A stretch of DNA of 64,000 nucleotides, taken from the NCBI GenBank assembly GCA_011033025.1, contig WFMF01000115.1, positions 62,001 to 126,000 on the forward strand. The letters are read 5' to 3'. Below the pieces are notes generated by a model. It was not told the DNA's origin, made no database searches, and saw only the letters and a list, made by a program, of their open reading frames with translations. The stretch is from Beroe forskalii. Taxonomy: Eukaryota; Ctenophora; Nuda; Beroida; Beroidae. The position numbers and the translations under genes are program-made. This document shows positions 1 through 12,513 of the stretch, piece after piece; within the stretch, counting starts at the first letter, position 1; each line of letters opens with the position of its first letter.

Positions 1-1181
1 TGTTTTATCAATCATTAACGTTCAAAAGTTCAAAGTTTACTGTTAATGGCATTATCATTAACTACTTGACTAATTCACTACGACACTACCACAAAAAGAG
101 ATGAAAAGAGCATAATATATGTTAATATGCAGGTGCCGTTTGACAAAGACAGAACAATTAACCTCGTGGTCGCTTCCTTTCTGTCTAAGTGTCTAGACCG
201 ATGGTCTAAGATTTAAAACACGCCTAAACGACACAAAGCATATAAGCGTTAAAACCTCACGTCATTGTCAGGGCTTAGAATGGGATATTGCTGACGAGAA
301 ATCGTCTGTTTTCTGTAAGCAACAGTTATTACCACTCGAATCTGCTTTGAGCTTTCAACAGTTTTTCAGACGATGTGTCTGTAGGCTTTGCAGATTATAT
401 ATTCACACGGTACGAATATGTGCTTAAAAAGAATTACTTTTCATTGAAGTGCCAGAAAAATTGACAGCTTTGTAAATTACTGCTTTACTGTAACGACAAA
501 GGCAAAGAGCGGTGACTGGTGCCAATCTGGAACAAACTAACGTGGAAACTTTACGACCGATGCAAACTGGTCTAACAGAATAATAAACATTATGCATGCA
601 AACGAAAACATAATATTCATGTTAAAAGTGATTGGGACAGTCATTTTGCAAATCCTGTACAGAAAGTCAGGTAAATGTGTCATCGGGAGGGGTTGTTAAA
701 ACCAACTTCACTCTAAGGACCTAGACACCTCCTAAAGAGGGAAGTAGGAAGGAAGGGTTTGTCTCAGGAGCATCTGTAGAAAGTGTAGAAGCTACATCTC
801 ATCACTATTTTTAGTAATTTGAAGGAAGCTATCTGAACACTATTTGATAGGTAGATAACGAGATGATCACACCAGGATGGCATACTGAGTGATTGCATAC
901 TGACTGATGCCATACTGAATGATGGCATATGTAACAAGGTGAAGAAGTGACCGTTTATCAACATCCGCAACTTGTATGGCCATATGGTCGCTATAACGAC
1001 CCCTGGAGCATAAAGACCCTTGGAGTATAATATGCATTAGCACTGCTCAGGAATCCTAATCACTAATTGAATAAGAAAGCTAAAATGCATTGGATACGCG
1101 CCTGCTAAGTGTTAGACAATGGATTAGAATGAATGAGATAATCAAACAAATTGTCGGTTTTCTCTATGACACAGCTTACTA

Positions 1182-1306
1182 TTTCTACTAGAAGGGGGAT
1201 GGGCCAGCGAGGATCCGGGCGGCACCACGGAGAGGGAGTTGCAGGCCGAGGCAAGCGCTCTCGTGCTCCCGGATGGGACGAGAGTCCCGTTCCTCCCAAG
1301 CTAACT
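1182..1306. other. GC-rich island, possible degraded coding relic
   Basis: This roughly 125-bp patch is far richer in G and C than its surroundings. On the plus strand it reads open as a peptide containing ERELQAEASALV and ending LPDGTRVPFLPS before a stop. Base composition unlike its neighbours suggests a foreign or formerly coding fragment. I do not recognise the family. Confidence 0.3.
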
Positions 1307-1564
1307 ATTAGGCCAGTTATTTAAAAGAAAGGCATTTTCAAGAGATAAACGACACTAAATCAAGGGCAGCTGAGTCAACAGGAAATGATCAGCACCCACT
1401 AAATCACTTTTTAATAGGTAATAACCGTACTGAGGCAACAAAACCCTGTGACATGTTCCATCTGTCAAATTAAATGGCGTACAGCAATCACCACCACGCC
1501 TTCAGGATGCATTATCATCATGCTGAACCAGCTAATTAACACCTCCCCTGGTGATATCTCCACA

Positions 1565-1640
1565 CAAGATACTATCATCTGGACACGAGATACTATCATC
1601 TGGACACGAGATACTATCATCTGGACACGAGATACTACCC
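1565..1640. repeat. 21-bp tandem repeat, about 3.5 copies
   Basis: The unit ACTATCATCTGGACACGAGA plus T is repeated head to tail about three and a half times with almost no variation. The 21-bp period keeps a frame open, but nothing else suggests coding. Confidence 0.9.
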
Positions 1641-2580
1641 TCCCGGAGGATTCTATCAGGATATCATCTTGTTGCTGCCACTGTCGTCACACCGAGAAAA
1701 CAGTGTGACTGTAGCGATAAAACGAAGAGTTATGAGACCTTTTGAATAGAAGAGTGTTATTAAAGGGACCTTGGGCAGGCTGAGGGATTCATCTGAGGAT
1801 CTATATGAGTAGGCTAATAGAAAAGAGACAGATGAGAGGGAAAACAGAATCAAAATGGAGGTCAGAAGTAGAGGATCTAGCAGGAGAGGAGATTATAAAG
1901 GATCTCAAGGAAGTAGGAACCACTAATACATCTGGTAATGAGCTACTAAAAGTGAGAGAGTGAGGACCCAGAGGGAGGAATGGCAGGAGTAATGGCAGGA
2001 GGAATGGATTACTGGGAAAGACTGGGAGACACTACGCCCTCTGGTAGAAGGATAGGAAGCAGATAACAATATCAGATGTGATAAATTGTAACGAATATTA
2101 GCAAGGTGTGGTTCGTGAGTTTGTAATACTCCCCTCTAGCTATCTGACCTACTGGCCTCCACCGATAAGACTTCCCTACACTCTCTTATCTGCAACATGC
2201 TCGAGCGGACAAGACACTAATATAGATCTTACATGAGACTCATGGGATTCTCTTTCTAGATGGTACTTATCAAACACAACCAAAACAATATATCAGCAAA
2301 AACAATTTACAAATATATATCAGCTGAAACGTTCTATTTCGAATACCTCAGAAGATATCTGGGGAGAAGAAGCATGTTAATTGGAAGATGACATGAAGTG
2401 ACATGATGAGCAGTAGTAGCAGCTCGTTGACATGATAATATGTGATAAGAGTGCCGGGGTGGTCGTAGGACTTCCTGCGCAACAGAGGTGGTCTACAGTC
2501 AGCTGGAAGAAGCAAATCTCACACCATCTCTTTGATATGAGGGGAGATGTGGGGGTTGTGAGCATTTAATTGGAGGGTGA

Positions 2581-2625
2581 GAGTGACGTCATTATCATAG
2601 GTTAAAATGGAGAATTGTTGTCGCC
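2581..2625 (-). repeat. CRE-bearing palindromic MITE, partial copy
   Basis: This is a copy, reversed relative to the consensus used here, of the dispersed element whose core reads CATGATAATGACGTCA. The TGACGTCA palindrome is preserved, followed by TTATCATAGGTT and a TGGAGAA block corresponding to the reversed core. Confidence 0.6.
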
Positions 2626-3058
2626 GGAGCGCGAATATTCCTCAATCCTAACACAGCTGATATTATATCTGGAACTGATCGGAACAGTGGATGATGTCTA
2701 AAGATACACATGCTATAATATATGCTAAGGTGTGAAGAATTCGCTCGATATAGAGTTGCTATAGGTGTGTGAGAGAGAAGTATAAGGTGTACGTGTTATA
2801 TTTTGTTTGCTGGTGGAAGTGTGGTGGTACTGAATGAGGACTGTGGCCGAAAGTAACGCGTGAGTGGAAACGCGTGATATATTTTATAGAACGGAAGTCT
2901 CCTCACTTGGAGAAGGAAAATTAATAAATCTCTGGTATAATTTAATAAACGTAACTTACAACTTGCTCGGACTGTAAAAACGACAAACATTTAGCGAAAA
3001 GAGTGGACATAATTAGAGCAACAGAATGAAAAGCAATCTAAATTCGATATTGTATTAA

Positions 3059-3153
3059 GGGGGGGGGGCCAACGCTCTTTTAGGCTCTTTTAGGCCCCAC
3101 TTTCTAGGGCTCTTTTCAAATTTTTTCTATCCTCTGGAGCCTAAAAGAGCCCC
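3059..3153 (+). repeat. Left terminal palindromic element of the composite
   Basis: The unit has an outer inverted repeat (G-run, CCAACGCTCTTTTAGG), a central TTTCTAGGGCTCTTTT block, and an inner GGAGCCTAAAAGAGC that should pair with the outer arm. The inner end reads CCCCAGAC in place of the GTTGG/C-run expected for an intact copy. Confidence 0.75.
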
Positions 3154-3496
3154 AGACTAAGTTAATTGAATTTGGTCCATGCTGCGAAAACAGCAAGGTT
3201 ATTTCGATACCTAGGAATATCAAAGCTATAAAATGTTATTCCAAACATTATATGACATAATATATTGTGATACACGAGGTTCTTCACATTCTGTCCTCAG
3301 ATGGCACACTTTTCAAGCGCCTCATTGTACTTACTGTCCTACAGGTGACCTTAATGATGGCTCCTAAAAAAGTTGGTGGGAAAATAAACAGCAGGAAATC
3401 TTCAAGTAGCAAACGTTAATTTATATTCATTGATTGTAGTACAAATAATAAAATAGTTGTTTGATTTTAAAATAGTTGTTTGATTAACTCACTGAA

Positions 3497-5453
3497 AATG
3501 AAGAGGAGAAAGCTCAACAGGAAGATAGATGACTTGAATGTGAACAATCCCTCCTCTATGCTCATTCCTGGGCTTGAAAAAGAAGTCAGTCTGATATCTT
3601 AGGCAATTAAGGACGAAATTTTTGCCCAACTAAACCAGCGGGAGTCCTATGCAGTCAGCACTATCAAGAACAACCCAAGTACTTTTTCAGCTACGCGAAA
3701 AAGTATGCTAAATGCAAGTCGAGTGTTGCACCACTAAGGAAGACAATATGTGGATCCCTCAGCACAGATCCAGTGGAAAAAGCAGAGATCCTTCAATATC
3801 AATATACCAGTGTGTTCAGTGACCCAGCCAATGTGGATCCCCGAGCATGTGTAGCAGCACTAGGTGACCCGTCATCTGCAACTTTGTGTGACATTGAGTT
3901 CTCAGTCGAGGACATGCATGCAGCTATAGGTGAGCTAGATCCTTACTCGGCAGCACCAGATGAAGATTGAAGACATCCCAGCTAAGATTCTATGCAGCTG
4001 TAAAGACACCCTCTCTCTCACTCTGGCTGTTATGAACCGCCCTGTTTCTATTACATCCCACTTAGTCAAGGTCTTTGAAAGGTTCATCCGCAACTTGCAA
4101 GTGAATCATCTTAAAACTAATGGGATTCTCCCGGACAGCCAACATGGTTTTAGAAAAACTATAGGAGCTGCTTGACTCAACTACTTGAACATGAGGACTA
4201 CGTACTCAAGAGCCTTAACGAGGGTAAAGAGGTTGATGTCATTTATCTGGATTACAGTTAAGCTTTTGACAGGTAGACCATCGCTTACTTCTAGCCAAAT
4301 TGGAGCATTACGGCATCAAAGGCAAGCTCTTAAAGTGGATAGAAGACTTCCTATCAAACAGACGCCAAGCTGTGGTGGTTGATGGTAATAAATCACAGTT
4401 CGCTAACGTGGAAAGTGGTGTCCCTCAGGGCACTTTACTCGGGCCAATATTTTTCATTCTCTACGTGGTGGACATGATCATTAAACTGGCCTCTTCAAAA
4501 CCGCTTGCTTTTGCCGATGACAGCAAGCTTCTGCACCAGATTATTACCATGTTATGCAAGGTTTTGCTTCAAAATGATCTGGATCAAGTTGTCAGTTGGT
4601 CACTGAACAACAATATGGTGCTCCACCAGGATAAGTTCGAGGTCATGAACTTCTGCCTCAACAACTCATACCTCCTGAGAAACCTGCCCTTCTGCAGAGC
4701 TGAGGTGGTACACAACGCCTGACGGTAGCATTCTCCAACCAACATCATCTGTAAGAGATCTTGGTGTCCTAATATCAGATGATTGTGGCTGGACTCTGCA
4801 GATCAACAATGTCGTCACAGACTCCTGTAAAATGGCATCGTGGGTCCTAAGGACTTTCCGGGATAGATCGGAACTAACAATGCTGACCCTTTAAGTCCTT
4901 AGTGAGGAGCAGACTGGAGTATTGTTGCCCGTCTGGGATCCTCATCTGATCAAAAGACATCCAAGCAGTAGAATCAATCCAGCAATATTTCACCAAACGC
5001 ATTGCTGGGACAAAGGATATGGACTACTGGGACCGTCTGAAAAAGATGAAACTGATGTCTCTCCAGCGTAGAAGAGAACGGTACACCATAATCCATACAT
5101 GGAAGATTCTGCAGGAAAAGGCCCCGAACAGCACATGTTTAGAGTTCTACAACAATGAACGTCTTGGTGTCCGAGCGAAAATTCTTCCATTCAACTACAA
5201 GGCACAGCGCTCAGTGTCTACTGCCTACGACAATTCATTTGGGGTTAAATTTGCTCGTCTTTGGAAGTTGCTCCCCAAGCAAGTCAACTCAGTTTTAAAG
5301 GAGCTTGAGGCATTCAAAGTATCCCTTGGAGACTTCCTCGCACACCGGTTACGGGTTACACAACGCCAAACAGCAACTCCTTACTCGACTGGAGCTGCGA
5401 ACGAGGAGATGGAGTACGTGGACATCACTGATCCCAGCTGCGATCCCTGCTAA
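3497..5453 (+). pseudogene. LINE (CR1/jockey-like) ORF2 relic: reverse transcriptase and C-terminal domain
   Basis: This is a decayed non-LTR retrotransposon ORF2 with several frameshifts and stops. It begins after the endonuclease with a linker typical of these enzymes (STIKNNPS, then KKYAKCKSS in a second frame). It continues through QYTSVFSDP at about 3800, an ILPDSQHGFRK block near 4130, YLDYS-AFD near 4250, SGVPQGTLLGPIFF near 4420, and the catalytic FADD at 4510-4521. The C-terminal region (4990-5453) is a clean 144-residue frame with YWDRLKKMKLMSLQRRRERY, the usual post-RT domain. No endonuclease or ORF1 is visible upstream, so it is 5'-truncated. It is a different and older lineage from the LINE at 55-64 kb. 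Confidence 0.88.
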
Positions 5454-5610
5454 ACCCTTCAAAATGTATCAAAAATGTATGTTTGCAGCTTGTTGCTTTG
5501 TTGCTGACCTCGCGCAATTTACTGAAATGTGGGGCTGCACAGGCAGATGCCTGCAACCTCCTTTTCATTTTAACCTTCACCTTCTAGTTTTAGTAGCTTT
5601 ATATTCAGAT

Positions 5611-7280
5611 CGGGGGATATCAGTGAGTAAGTGCACAGACCTTATGCCCACTTACTCACGTGGTGAATAAATGCTCAAAATTCAGAAATGCAGTTACTCA
5701 TTGCAGTTACTCATAGGAATTCTTGGAAAAAGGGTGGTGTCCTAAGGTCATGGCGAATATCACTTACTCATTTGTGAGTAAGTGCAGCAAAAACCGCAAT
5801 ATTTGTAGCTTTGTCGGGATGAAAATAGGTATTTCAAAGCATTTCGATGAGGTATATGATTTATCTCAAATTGAAGTCACAACTAATTATATCTTAAACT
5901 ATATTATCTATCCAGTTCATTTAGATATTGATTACGATGAGTGATTACAGCATATCATACATACCAGCATTACTAGCTCTATACAGTCTACTTGGCGCGG
6001 ATAATGATCGTGTACTGAGCCGGTCTGGAGACAAAATACTGAATAGTACTGAAGCATAAGAGTAACTTTAATGAGATTAGAATGTTTTTCGTATCCCAGC
6101 CAATCTTGAATAGATACTTTGATAGGGCTTTCTGTCGTCTACACGTCTACTAGTCCATAGCAATTCTATACTGTAGTAGATAAAAATACCTACTGAGTCT
6201 GACTTTCTATTTGTCACCATGTGAAGTTGTGCGTGTACTTTTTCGTTGTAAAATTTAAATTTTCGACAGTCAACAGTTTTCCCATAATAAAATCAAACGG
6301 TTGGGTTATCAAATATTCATAATTTGCAATTATTATTGTCTTGTGCAGATCCATACAATCATTGTTATGGTTGAGATTTAACGTATGTAATACGCTCTGG
6401 TTTATGATAAAAGCTTGTCGTGACTCGTGAATAATATTTTTCATAATTTCTCCCATGAACTATAGAAAACAAATTAACCGTTCCTAACATGATAAAGGAT
6501 CACATTGCTATCAATACATAGGTAATACATATATATATAATATATATTAAGTATCCCTATCCCTACCACTATTTTATAGTTTATGCGGGTCTATTAGGCA
6601 ACCAATAGAAAGCCATATTTTTATTATTATACCCCTCCCAAGCTTGTTTTAGCGACCGTGTAAGTTTGGTTATACGGTCTCCACTGAATAACAGTACAAA
6701 AAAGCTTAAAATGAAATTTGATTTTATAAAGGAGCACTCAAAAATCTACTTAAGCGTTGAATCCGAACGAGGGTCGTCAGGCCAGTGGAAAAAATACTGT
6801 TGTTTGGTCAGAGAATAGTCGGTCCCAGCTGTTTCCGGTCGGGGTTTAATCGGTTCCATGATCTCAGCTGTGACCGTATACCTTCGATAATGAACTCGGC
6901 ACGCCTCGTCCATTATCCAACACACAGTCTCGGCTGTCGCCTCGACCATGTAAGTTGCGGTATACGGTCACCACTTCGACATGTAACCACTTATTATATC
7001 AAAGGTAGAAATTTGTATTAAAGTGATCTGATCTAGCGTGTAAAATCTACCATTCATCAAAATGTTGCATTTTGTTGGAATAAAATTCTGTCATAACTGT
7101 CTAAAAAGACATATTAGCCGATATTTTGGGGTGGTGCCTGAAAAAATTTTGCAAAAATCACTTAGTATTAATTGGATTATTGTGAGTAACTGCAATATGG
7201 GGTGGGTGGTATCTCTGAAATTTGGCTAAATGCACTTTCTCACCATATATGTCTGTGCACTTACTCACTGATATCCCCCG
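5611..7280. mobile_element. Non-autonomous TIR DNA transposon, 1670 bp, 7-bp target duplication
   Basis: Positions 5611-5640 and 7251-7280 are perfect 30-bp inverted repeats starting CGGGGGATATCAGTGAGTAA. TTCAGAT lies directly outside both ends (5604-5610 and 7281-7287), a 7-bp target duplication. Subterminal GAGTAAGTG/CACTTACTCA motifs recur at about 5647, 5693, 5763 and 7180, as expected for transposase-binding repeats. No transposase-like frame is present, so the copy is non-autonomous. A 7-8-bp duplication is compatible with hAT or P-like families; I cannot choose between them. It sits in the 3' flank of the LINE relic. Confidence 0.92.
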
Positions 7281-7699
7281 TTCAGATATATCACACGGTT
7301 TTAACACTCATTGATCTTTTACCTCTGGCTCTATTGAACTCTTTCTCTTTTCTCTTGCTTTCCTCTAAACTGTGTTGCTCGGGAATCCGGGTCCTGGGTG
7401 GCCCAACCTTGCAGTTGTAAGAGCTGTGAGAGGTACATGGGCCGAAACCCTCCGTTTCTCTTAACAACTGTAGGTTAACCGCTGATGATCCACAGTTAAG
7501 TATCTCCCCGCCTCTTATGTCAATCCTTGAATTAGAAAATTGATTACACTATTTTGTTATGTTTGTGGTATACCCATAGCTGCCAACCCTTGAAAATTCT
7601 TTGGGAGGGCACTTTTAGTTTTACCCCTTTTGGAGGCAAATTATACCGTTGAATGGAGGGCAAATTTCGTAGGTATACTCTTGGAATTTATGTGGCGAC

Positions 7700-8115
7700 C
7701 CTTTTTTGGACGACTCTGAGATAATGCTTATTAGGTAAATTTTCACATTTGTAGACCGTAAATTTTCAGGACTTTAGGTACATTTTTTGACCTTTGAGTA
7801 GGTAAATTTTTAAAATTTATTCTAGATAGTGCTTGATAGATAAATTTTCAAAATTGATCCGAGATAGTGCTTAGTAGGTAGATTTTCAAAAATTGGCGAC
7901 CATTTTGAGGAACGACCGAACGACTAAAAATGTGATCGAGATAGTGCTTATTATTTGGTAAATTTTCAGAATTTTGAGTAAATTTTCAGATTCGCTCTCC
8001 AAAAAGGTGGGCAAGGTCCGAAGACCGAAAGGGAACTAGATAGTGCTTGATAGGTAAATTCTCAAAATTGATCCGAGATGGTGCTTGGTACTTTAGTAGG
8101 TAGATTTTCAAGGCT
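7700..8115. repeat. Degenerate repeat built on GATAGTGCTT and GGTAAATTTTCA
   Basis: About six irregularly spaced units contain GAGATAGTGCTT followed by a variant of GATAGGTAAATTTTCAAAA. Spacing varies from about 30 to 100 bp. No coding signal is seen. Confidence 0.6.
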
Positions 8116-8831
8116 GAATCAATTGTAACGTCTATTGGCTCATACGCCCTTTTGCAACCATATGGATTGGGTCAATTCTAGAATATAGGGTCGGTCAGAC
8201 CCTATATTACCCTCTACTAATGGATAATACCTAGCATCTTGTATAGCGACCATATATATATTATATGGTTATACTTAAAAAGAACACATGAAATTAATTG
8301 CACGAATAACATTGTACATTATACAATAGGCAACCGAAATTACTGGAGCATATACCCCAAGACCTCAACAATGAACAGCACATAGTAAAATATCAGCAAA
8401 TTGTGTGTGAAAATGAAATTCAAACAAAGATATTCAGCAAAAAATCATCGACCTTCTTAACTGTGAAATAAAGTAAGAAAGTAGAGCTTTTTTCATTTTA
8501 TGGATAAGATGCCGGCAAATTAGGGATTACCAGGAAATAATGGTAATGATACTACCAGATTACCAGATTACTGTTGGGCATGAAATTGGAAATTTGGAAA
8601 AGCAACAAAAGCCACAAAGGATGAAACAAAATCATTGTGGATCGTTGCTTGTCTATATTTCATTGAAATTGGATTAATTTGATATCATCACCTTCAATTC
8701 TACAGTGTTTTGTGTGTGTGTGTGTACTTACGGCAAGTACACAGTACTAATGATCAGTTAAGATTTCACAATGTACTGTACCTGATCTGTGAAGAAACAT
8801 TATTCTGGGAAAACTCTGATCATTTCACACG

Positions 8832-8924
8832 AATGGCTCTTTTAGGCTCTTTTAGGCCCCAATTTCTAGGGCTCTTTTGAGAATTTTTCTATCCTCGGAG
8901 CCTAAAAGAGCGTTGGCCCCCCCC
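8832..8924 (+). repeat. Right terminal palindromic element of the composite
   Basis: This is a same-orientation copy of the left terminal unit: GGCTCTTTTAGGCTCTTTTA, CCAATTTCTAGGGCTC, then GGAGCCTAAAAGAGCGTTGG and a C-run. Here the outer, right-hand inverted repeat is intact and the inner left border is degraded, mirroring the left copy. Confidence 0.75.
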
Positions 8925-8930
8925 TATTAA

Positions 8931-10857
8931 GTCAGTTGACGGACGGAAGTTTAAATACGTTCGTGACCATGATTGTCAGGGTGTGTCTTGTGACGTGAAA
9001 CAATGAAAAGCACGACAAAAGTTTAGAATTGGCTTGAAAGGAAACATGTAGGAACTTATTTGGCAGGGCAAACGGACAAAAGATTAATCACCATCCCATC
9101 CATTGACTCAATCTATCCCATCTCTTATCCGCCATGCAATTACTGGAACTATTCAGATCTTATTATCACAACAAAAGCCTACGTTTCAACACAAACATGA
9201 ATAGTAATGACTCGTCCAGTCAGCAGGGAAATTCGGTGATTTCGAGTTACGCAAATATCACGGTTAAGAATGGTAGAATAATAAGGTTGTATCGCCTCTT
9301 TTCGTCCACAACACATATTACAATCGGTTGAGTATTGTACCATGGGAATATTTATCAAAGACAGGCTGGGTGAAAGATAATTGCAAGACAATGGCAGACT
9401 AGAGACTCTGTTGTCTGTCTGATTCTGTGGGATACGCCACAGTCACGCGCGGAGGATCGAAGGTTAGACGCCTGGCAAGAAGGAGGCAAAAAGGAGGCAA
9501 AGGGGTGAAAAAAGGAGGCTTAAGAAATAAGAAGGGATTGATGAGGAGCATCGATGGGAAAGTAAATTTGAATCAATTCCATCTTTGCGCGGAAACTGAT
9601 AACGACTGGGTTCCACGCACACATTTTGGACATTATTAAAGATTCTTTCACTGTCATTAAACACTTCGATATTTTAATTCCAAGCAGGACCTGCGTGGAT
9701 ATCTAATTAAGGCTAAGTATGATTCAACTTAAATTTTTGAAGCTGAAGCAACTTACATAACAATTCGGAGACGCGTAGGCCTTAGCTTAATATTAGATAT
9801 GGAAATAAGTGAATTAAATATGCTATATGCACTTGCAGTTTACTAAGTTTCATTCATGAGTAATTACAGCCTCATGGAATTTAAATTTAGTGACTAACAT
9901 ACTTATTAAATAATTGAATTTTATGCAGTCTGAAATTAGACGTAGTTAATTCTTTGGTGAGGCATGTAATGTTATCCAAGGTTAAATTCAAAGATCTATA
10001 ATGACCTCAGACGAACAATTTCAGGCATTTTAGTTCTCAAATTTTCAGAAAGTCACTTTCATAAAGTTTAAATATATTTGGATATTAAATTTTATACCCT
10101 GCGGCCTACGTTCATCTTCAAGCAAAATGGAGAAAATTTAAACTTTGACCGGCAGCTGAGAAAAATCTTAAACTAATTAGTCGAAAAACCATAATTAAAA
10201 TTGAAGACCAGCGAAGGTATATTAGAGGCTTCAAATTTGTAAACCGCGTACACTGCATGTCAAGAATTACGTGTGATGTGGGTGGTGAAATTGTTGTTTT
10301 GACAGAGTTAATCAAAATCAATATTATTTATCATGAGTATTGCGCATAACTCTGTACAGTAAAATTATTGCTGAAAATAAAATAAAATATTGTGGCTCCA
10401 TACATGAAATAAACTGAGTCATACAACTTATTGTAAGCGGCTGTACTTTAAAATCGTCTTGAATCTTGAAGGCAGGCGGTTAAACGTCGTCAACTGACCT
10501 TGACGATATCGTCACTTCCGAACTTCCGAAGGTTTAATTTTTGCGAACAGATGTTTTAAAAAGCATTAAAATATATCAAGCAAAATATATAGGTATTTTT
10601 GCTTTTACCTACTAACTATAGAGACATGGGTTGATCAGATTGCGGTTTCTAGATGAAAATATTCATTTGGGTAACAGTAAATTTTAGTATAATCATGTGG
10701 ATTATACTTAGCGTGCATCCAAATTGATTACAAACAGAATCCGCTAAATCAATAAAAACAGACGAGGGAGAAAACTTACATTTTCTGTTACTTCTTACTT
10801 TCCCCAGACCTTGTGTTTATGGGGGTTAAAGCCTGACAAAAACAACCAACACCCCGA
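8931..10857. other. AT-rich DNA, no gene supported
   Basis: I see only short open frames without family motifs. One basic 70-residue frame at 9427-9639 has no recognisable domain and is probably chance. Confidence 0.5.
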
Positions 10858-10935
10858 GCAAAAATAGGCGGTTCAACTTCATCAATTTGCTGCATTGTGC
10901 TATAATAAAGACGACATCTTAACCGTCTTTGTCTC
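10858..10935 (+). repeat. CRE-MITE copy, degenerate
   Basis: The copy starts AAAATAGGCGGTTCAAC and ends near CATCTTAACCGTCTTTG, the inverted counterpart. The core is worn (CTATAATAAAGACGACAT). Confidence 0.6.
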
Positions 10936-11743
10936 CAGTGAGCATAAAACCAAGGCGATAAGTTGCTAACGGAAAGTAGGCATTTCCTTAATTCCTTAAG
11001 TCATCAACTCCCATTTTATACCCTGATAAAGAAGTCACTGCCAACAGCCTTTCGCTGTTGAAGTGAAAATAAGACAAAGAAGTCCAGCCTTCCAAAGATA
11101 GAGGTTGCATGGTGTTTAAAAATCTGAGGAAAATAATTAAATACCTTCCAGTTTCCTCAACTATGGCTTAGGCTATATACCTGAAAATCTCAGAATTCAA
11201 CATTGACTAGTTATGATCACTAAAACTTTTCACAGAATCGAATTATCTATCCTGTATGATGACCAATCAAATAAACAAATTTTGTCTTGATTTATGTCAA
11301 AAATGCCAATAATCTTCAATCTTTAGGTCGGTTGCTATGGGAACTCGTGTGGTTGCTATGGACGTCATAGCAACCTAAAAATCTCAGAATCCGCCATTCT
11401 TTGGTTGCATTTAAAGAAACTTTTTACAGAATCGAAATATCTGCGGAAATTTTCGAATGATCAAAAAAGTAAAAGGGGACAAGACTTTTGGCGCACCCTG
11501 TATTATAAGTTTTGACGTATATTATGTTAGTTTTACTCATATTGACTTATTACTTATTACTACTTTACTGTGTAACGAGACTTATGGCAGCAGGTGGGCT
11601 GACTGACGTTTGACAAGCAAGTAATATCGATAAAATCGGTATTTATATCGGTACTATAAGTGTAACTACAAAAAGGCTTGCCTGCAGCAGCTGCAAACAA
11701 GATTGTTACTTACTGCATCACAATATCGAACCTAATCGACTAT

Positions 11744-11842
11744 ACGCTGCGCGCGAGAAATAGGCACGTAAGATGACTTCATAATCATATCATGATGTAA
11801 TGAGTTGTAGACGTTGAACCGCCTATTTCTCGTGCGCAGCGT
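11744..11842. repeat. 99-bp MITE with 22-bp terminal inverted repeats
   Basis: The ends pair over 22 bp with one mismatch (CGCTGCGC, then GAGAAATAGGC; the other side GCCTATTTCTC, then GCGCAGCG). The interior holds GTTGAACC and CATGATGTAATGA, relating it to the CRE-MITE family. It shows how the intact family termini look. Confidence 0.85.
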
Positions 11843-12097
11843 TTAATGACTATATTATAATCACTACCAAAGTACCAATAGATAAGAGCTGAACTTTACT
11901 ACGACTTATCTACTGCATGAAATCCCCAAAGTCAGGGAGACGGGCAAAGCTGTCGGTGGTGATATAACATATAAATAGATCTGCAACTATATTAGTATTA
12001 AAACTTCAGGGGAAAGTCATGTTAAAACCAGGACAGACTTTAAATTCTACCTATATTAAGTTGCAAGTCAAGTGCGAATATTAGTAAGTTAGTTCGA

Positions 12098-12155
12098 GGC
12101 AAAAATGGCCATTCTAAACTATGATAATGACGTCATTTTATCATTTTCATTCGCC
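12098..12155 (+). repeat. CRE-MITE copy
   Basis: The core CATTCTAAACTATGATAA is followed by TGACGTCA. The outer arms are poorly preserved. Confidence 0.65.
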
Positions 12156-12513
12156 CTAAACAGTTCTTCCTGTTTACAGAAAGTGAGCTATATGTGACAA
12201 TTCGATGCTCCTCAGTGCGCCAACATCTCTATATTTATATATTTCGATATCTTGCTGATCTCTTACTGAGCTTTTACTGTATCATCGGCGGCAAGTTAGT
12301 TTACCCATCGGACTCGGATATATTTTGCACCGATTTCGCAGGATGGAATGACTCAATAAATCTGGGGTTGTGTTGAGAACGGTGACTACTAGGTATCAAA
12401 AGACGAGCTAAACGTTGACTCTCTGATGGTCAGCTGGGAATTTTCGTCAGCTGAAGATTATTATGAGTGGTTTTTATATAAATTTGTTTGAAAATTGTGA
12501 AAAATCCTGTCAC

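Larger units (their letters stand above)
1..2566. other. Repeat-poor AT-rich DNA, no gene supported
   Basis: I find no convincing coding exon here. Open frames are short and lack recognisable motifs. The stretch holds one 21-bp tandem repeat and one GC-rich island, listed separately. Minus-strand exons of the LIM gene further right could continue into this region, but I could not identify any. Confidence 0.5.
3059..8924. mobile_element. Composite element bounded by two short palindromic elements, TATTAA duplications
   Basis: The left end starts with ten Gs then CCAACGCTCTTTTAGGCTC. The right end finishes with the reverse complement, GAGCCTAAAAGAGCGTTGG then eight Cs. TATTAA lies immediately outside both ends (3053-3058 and 8925-8930). 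Each end holds a roughly 95-bp unit in the same orientation, itself partly palindromic, whose inner border is degraded. Inside lie an old LINE and a younger TIR transposon. The arrangement fits two neighbouring MITEs that moved or were retained together with captured DNA. Two independent insertions into TATTAA sites are the alternative. Confidence 0.7.

Noticed and set aside
8710-8724. TG dinucleotide run
   Set aside because: A short ordinary microsatellite.
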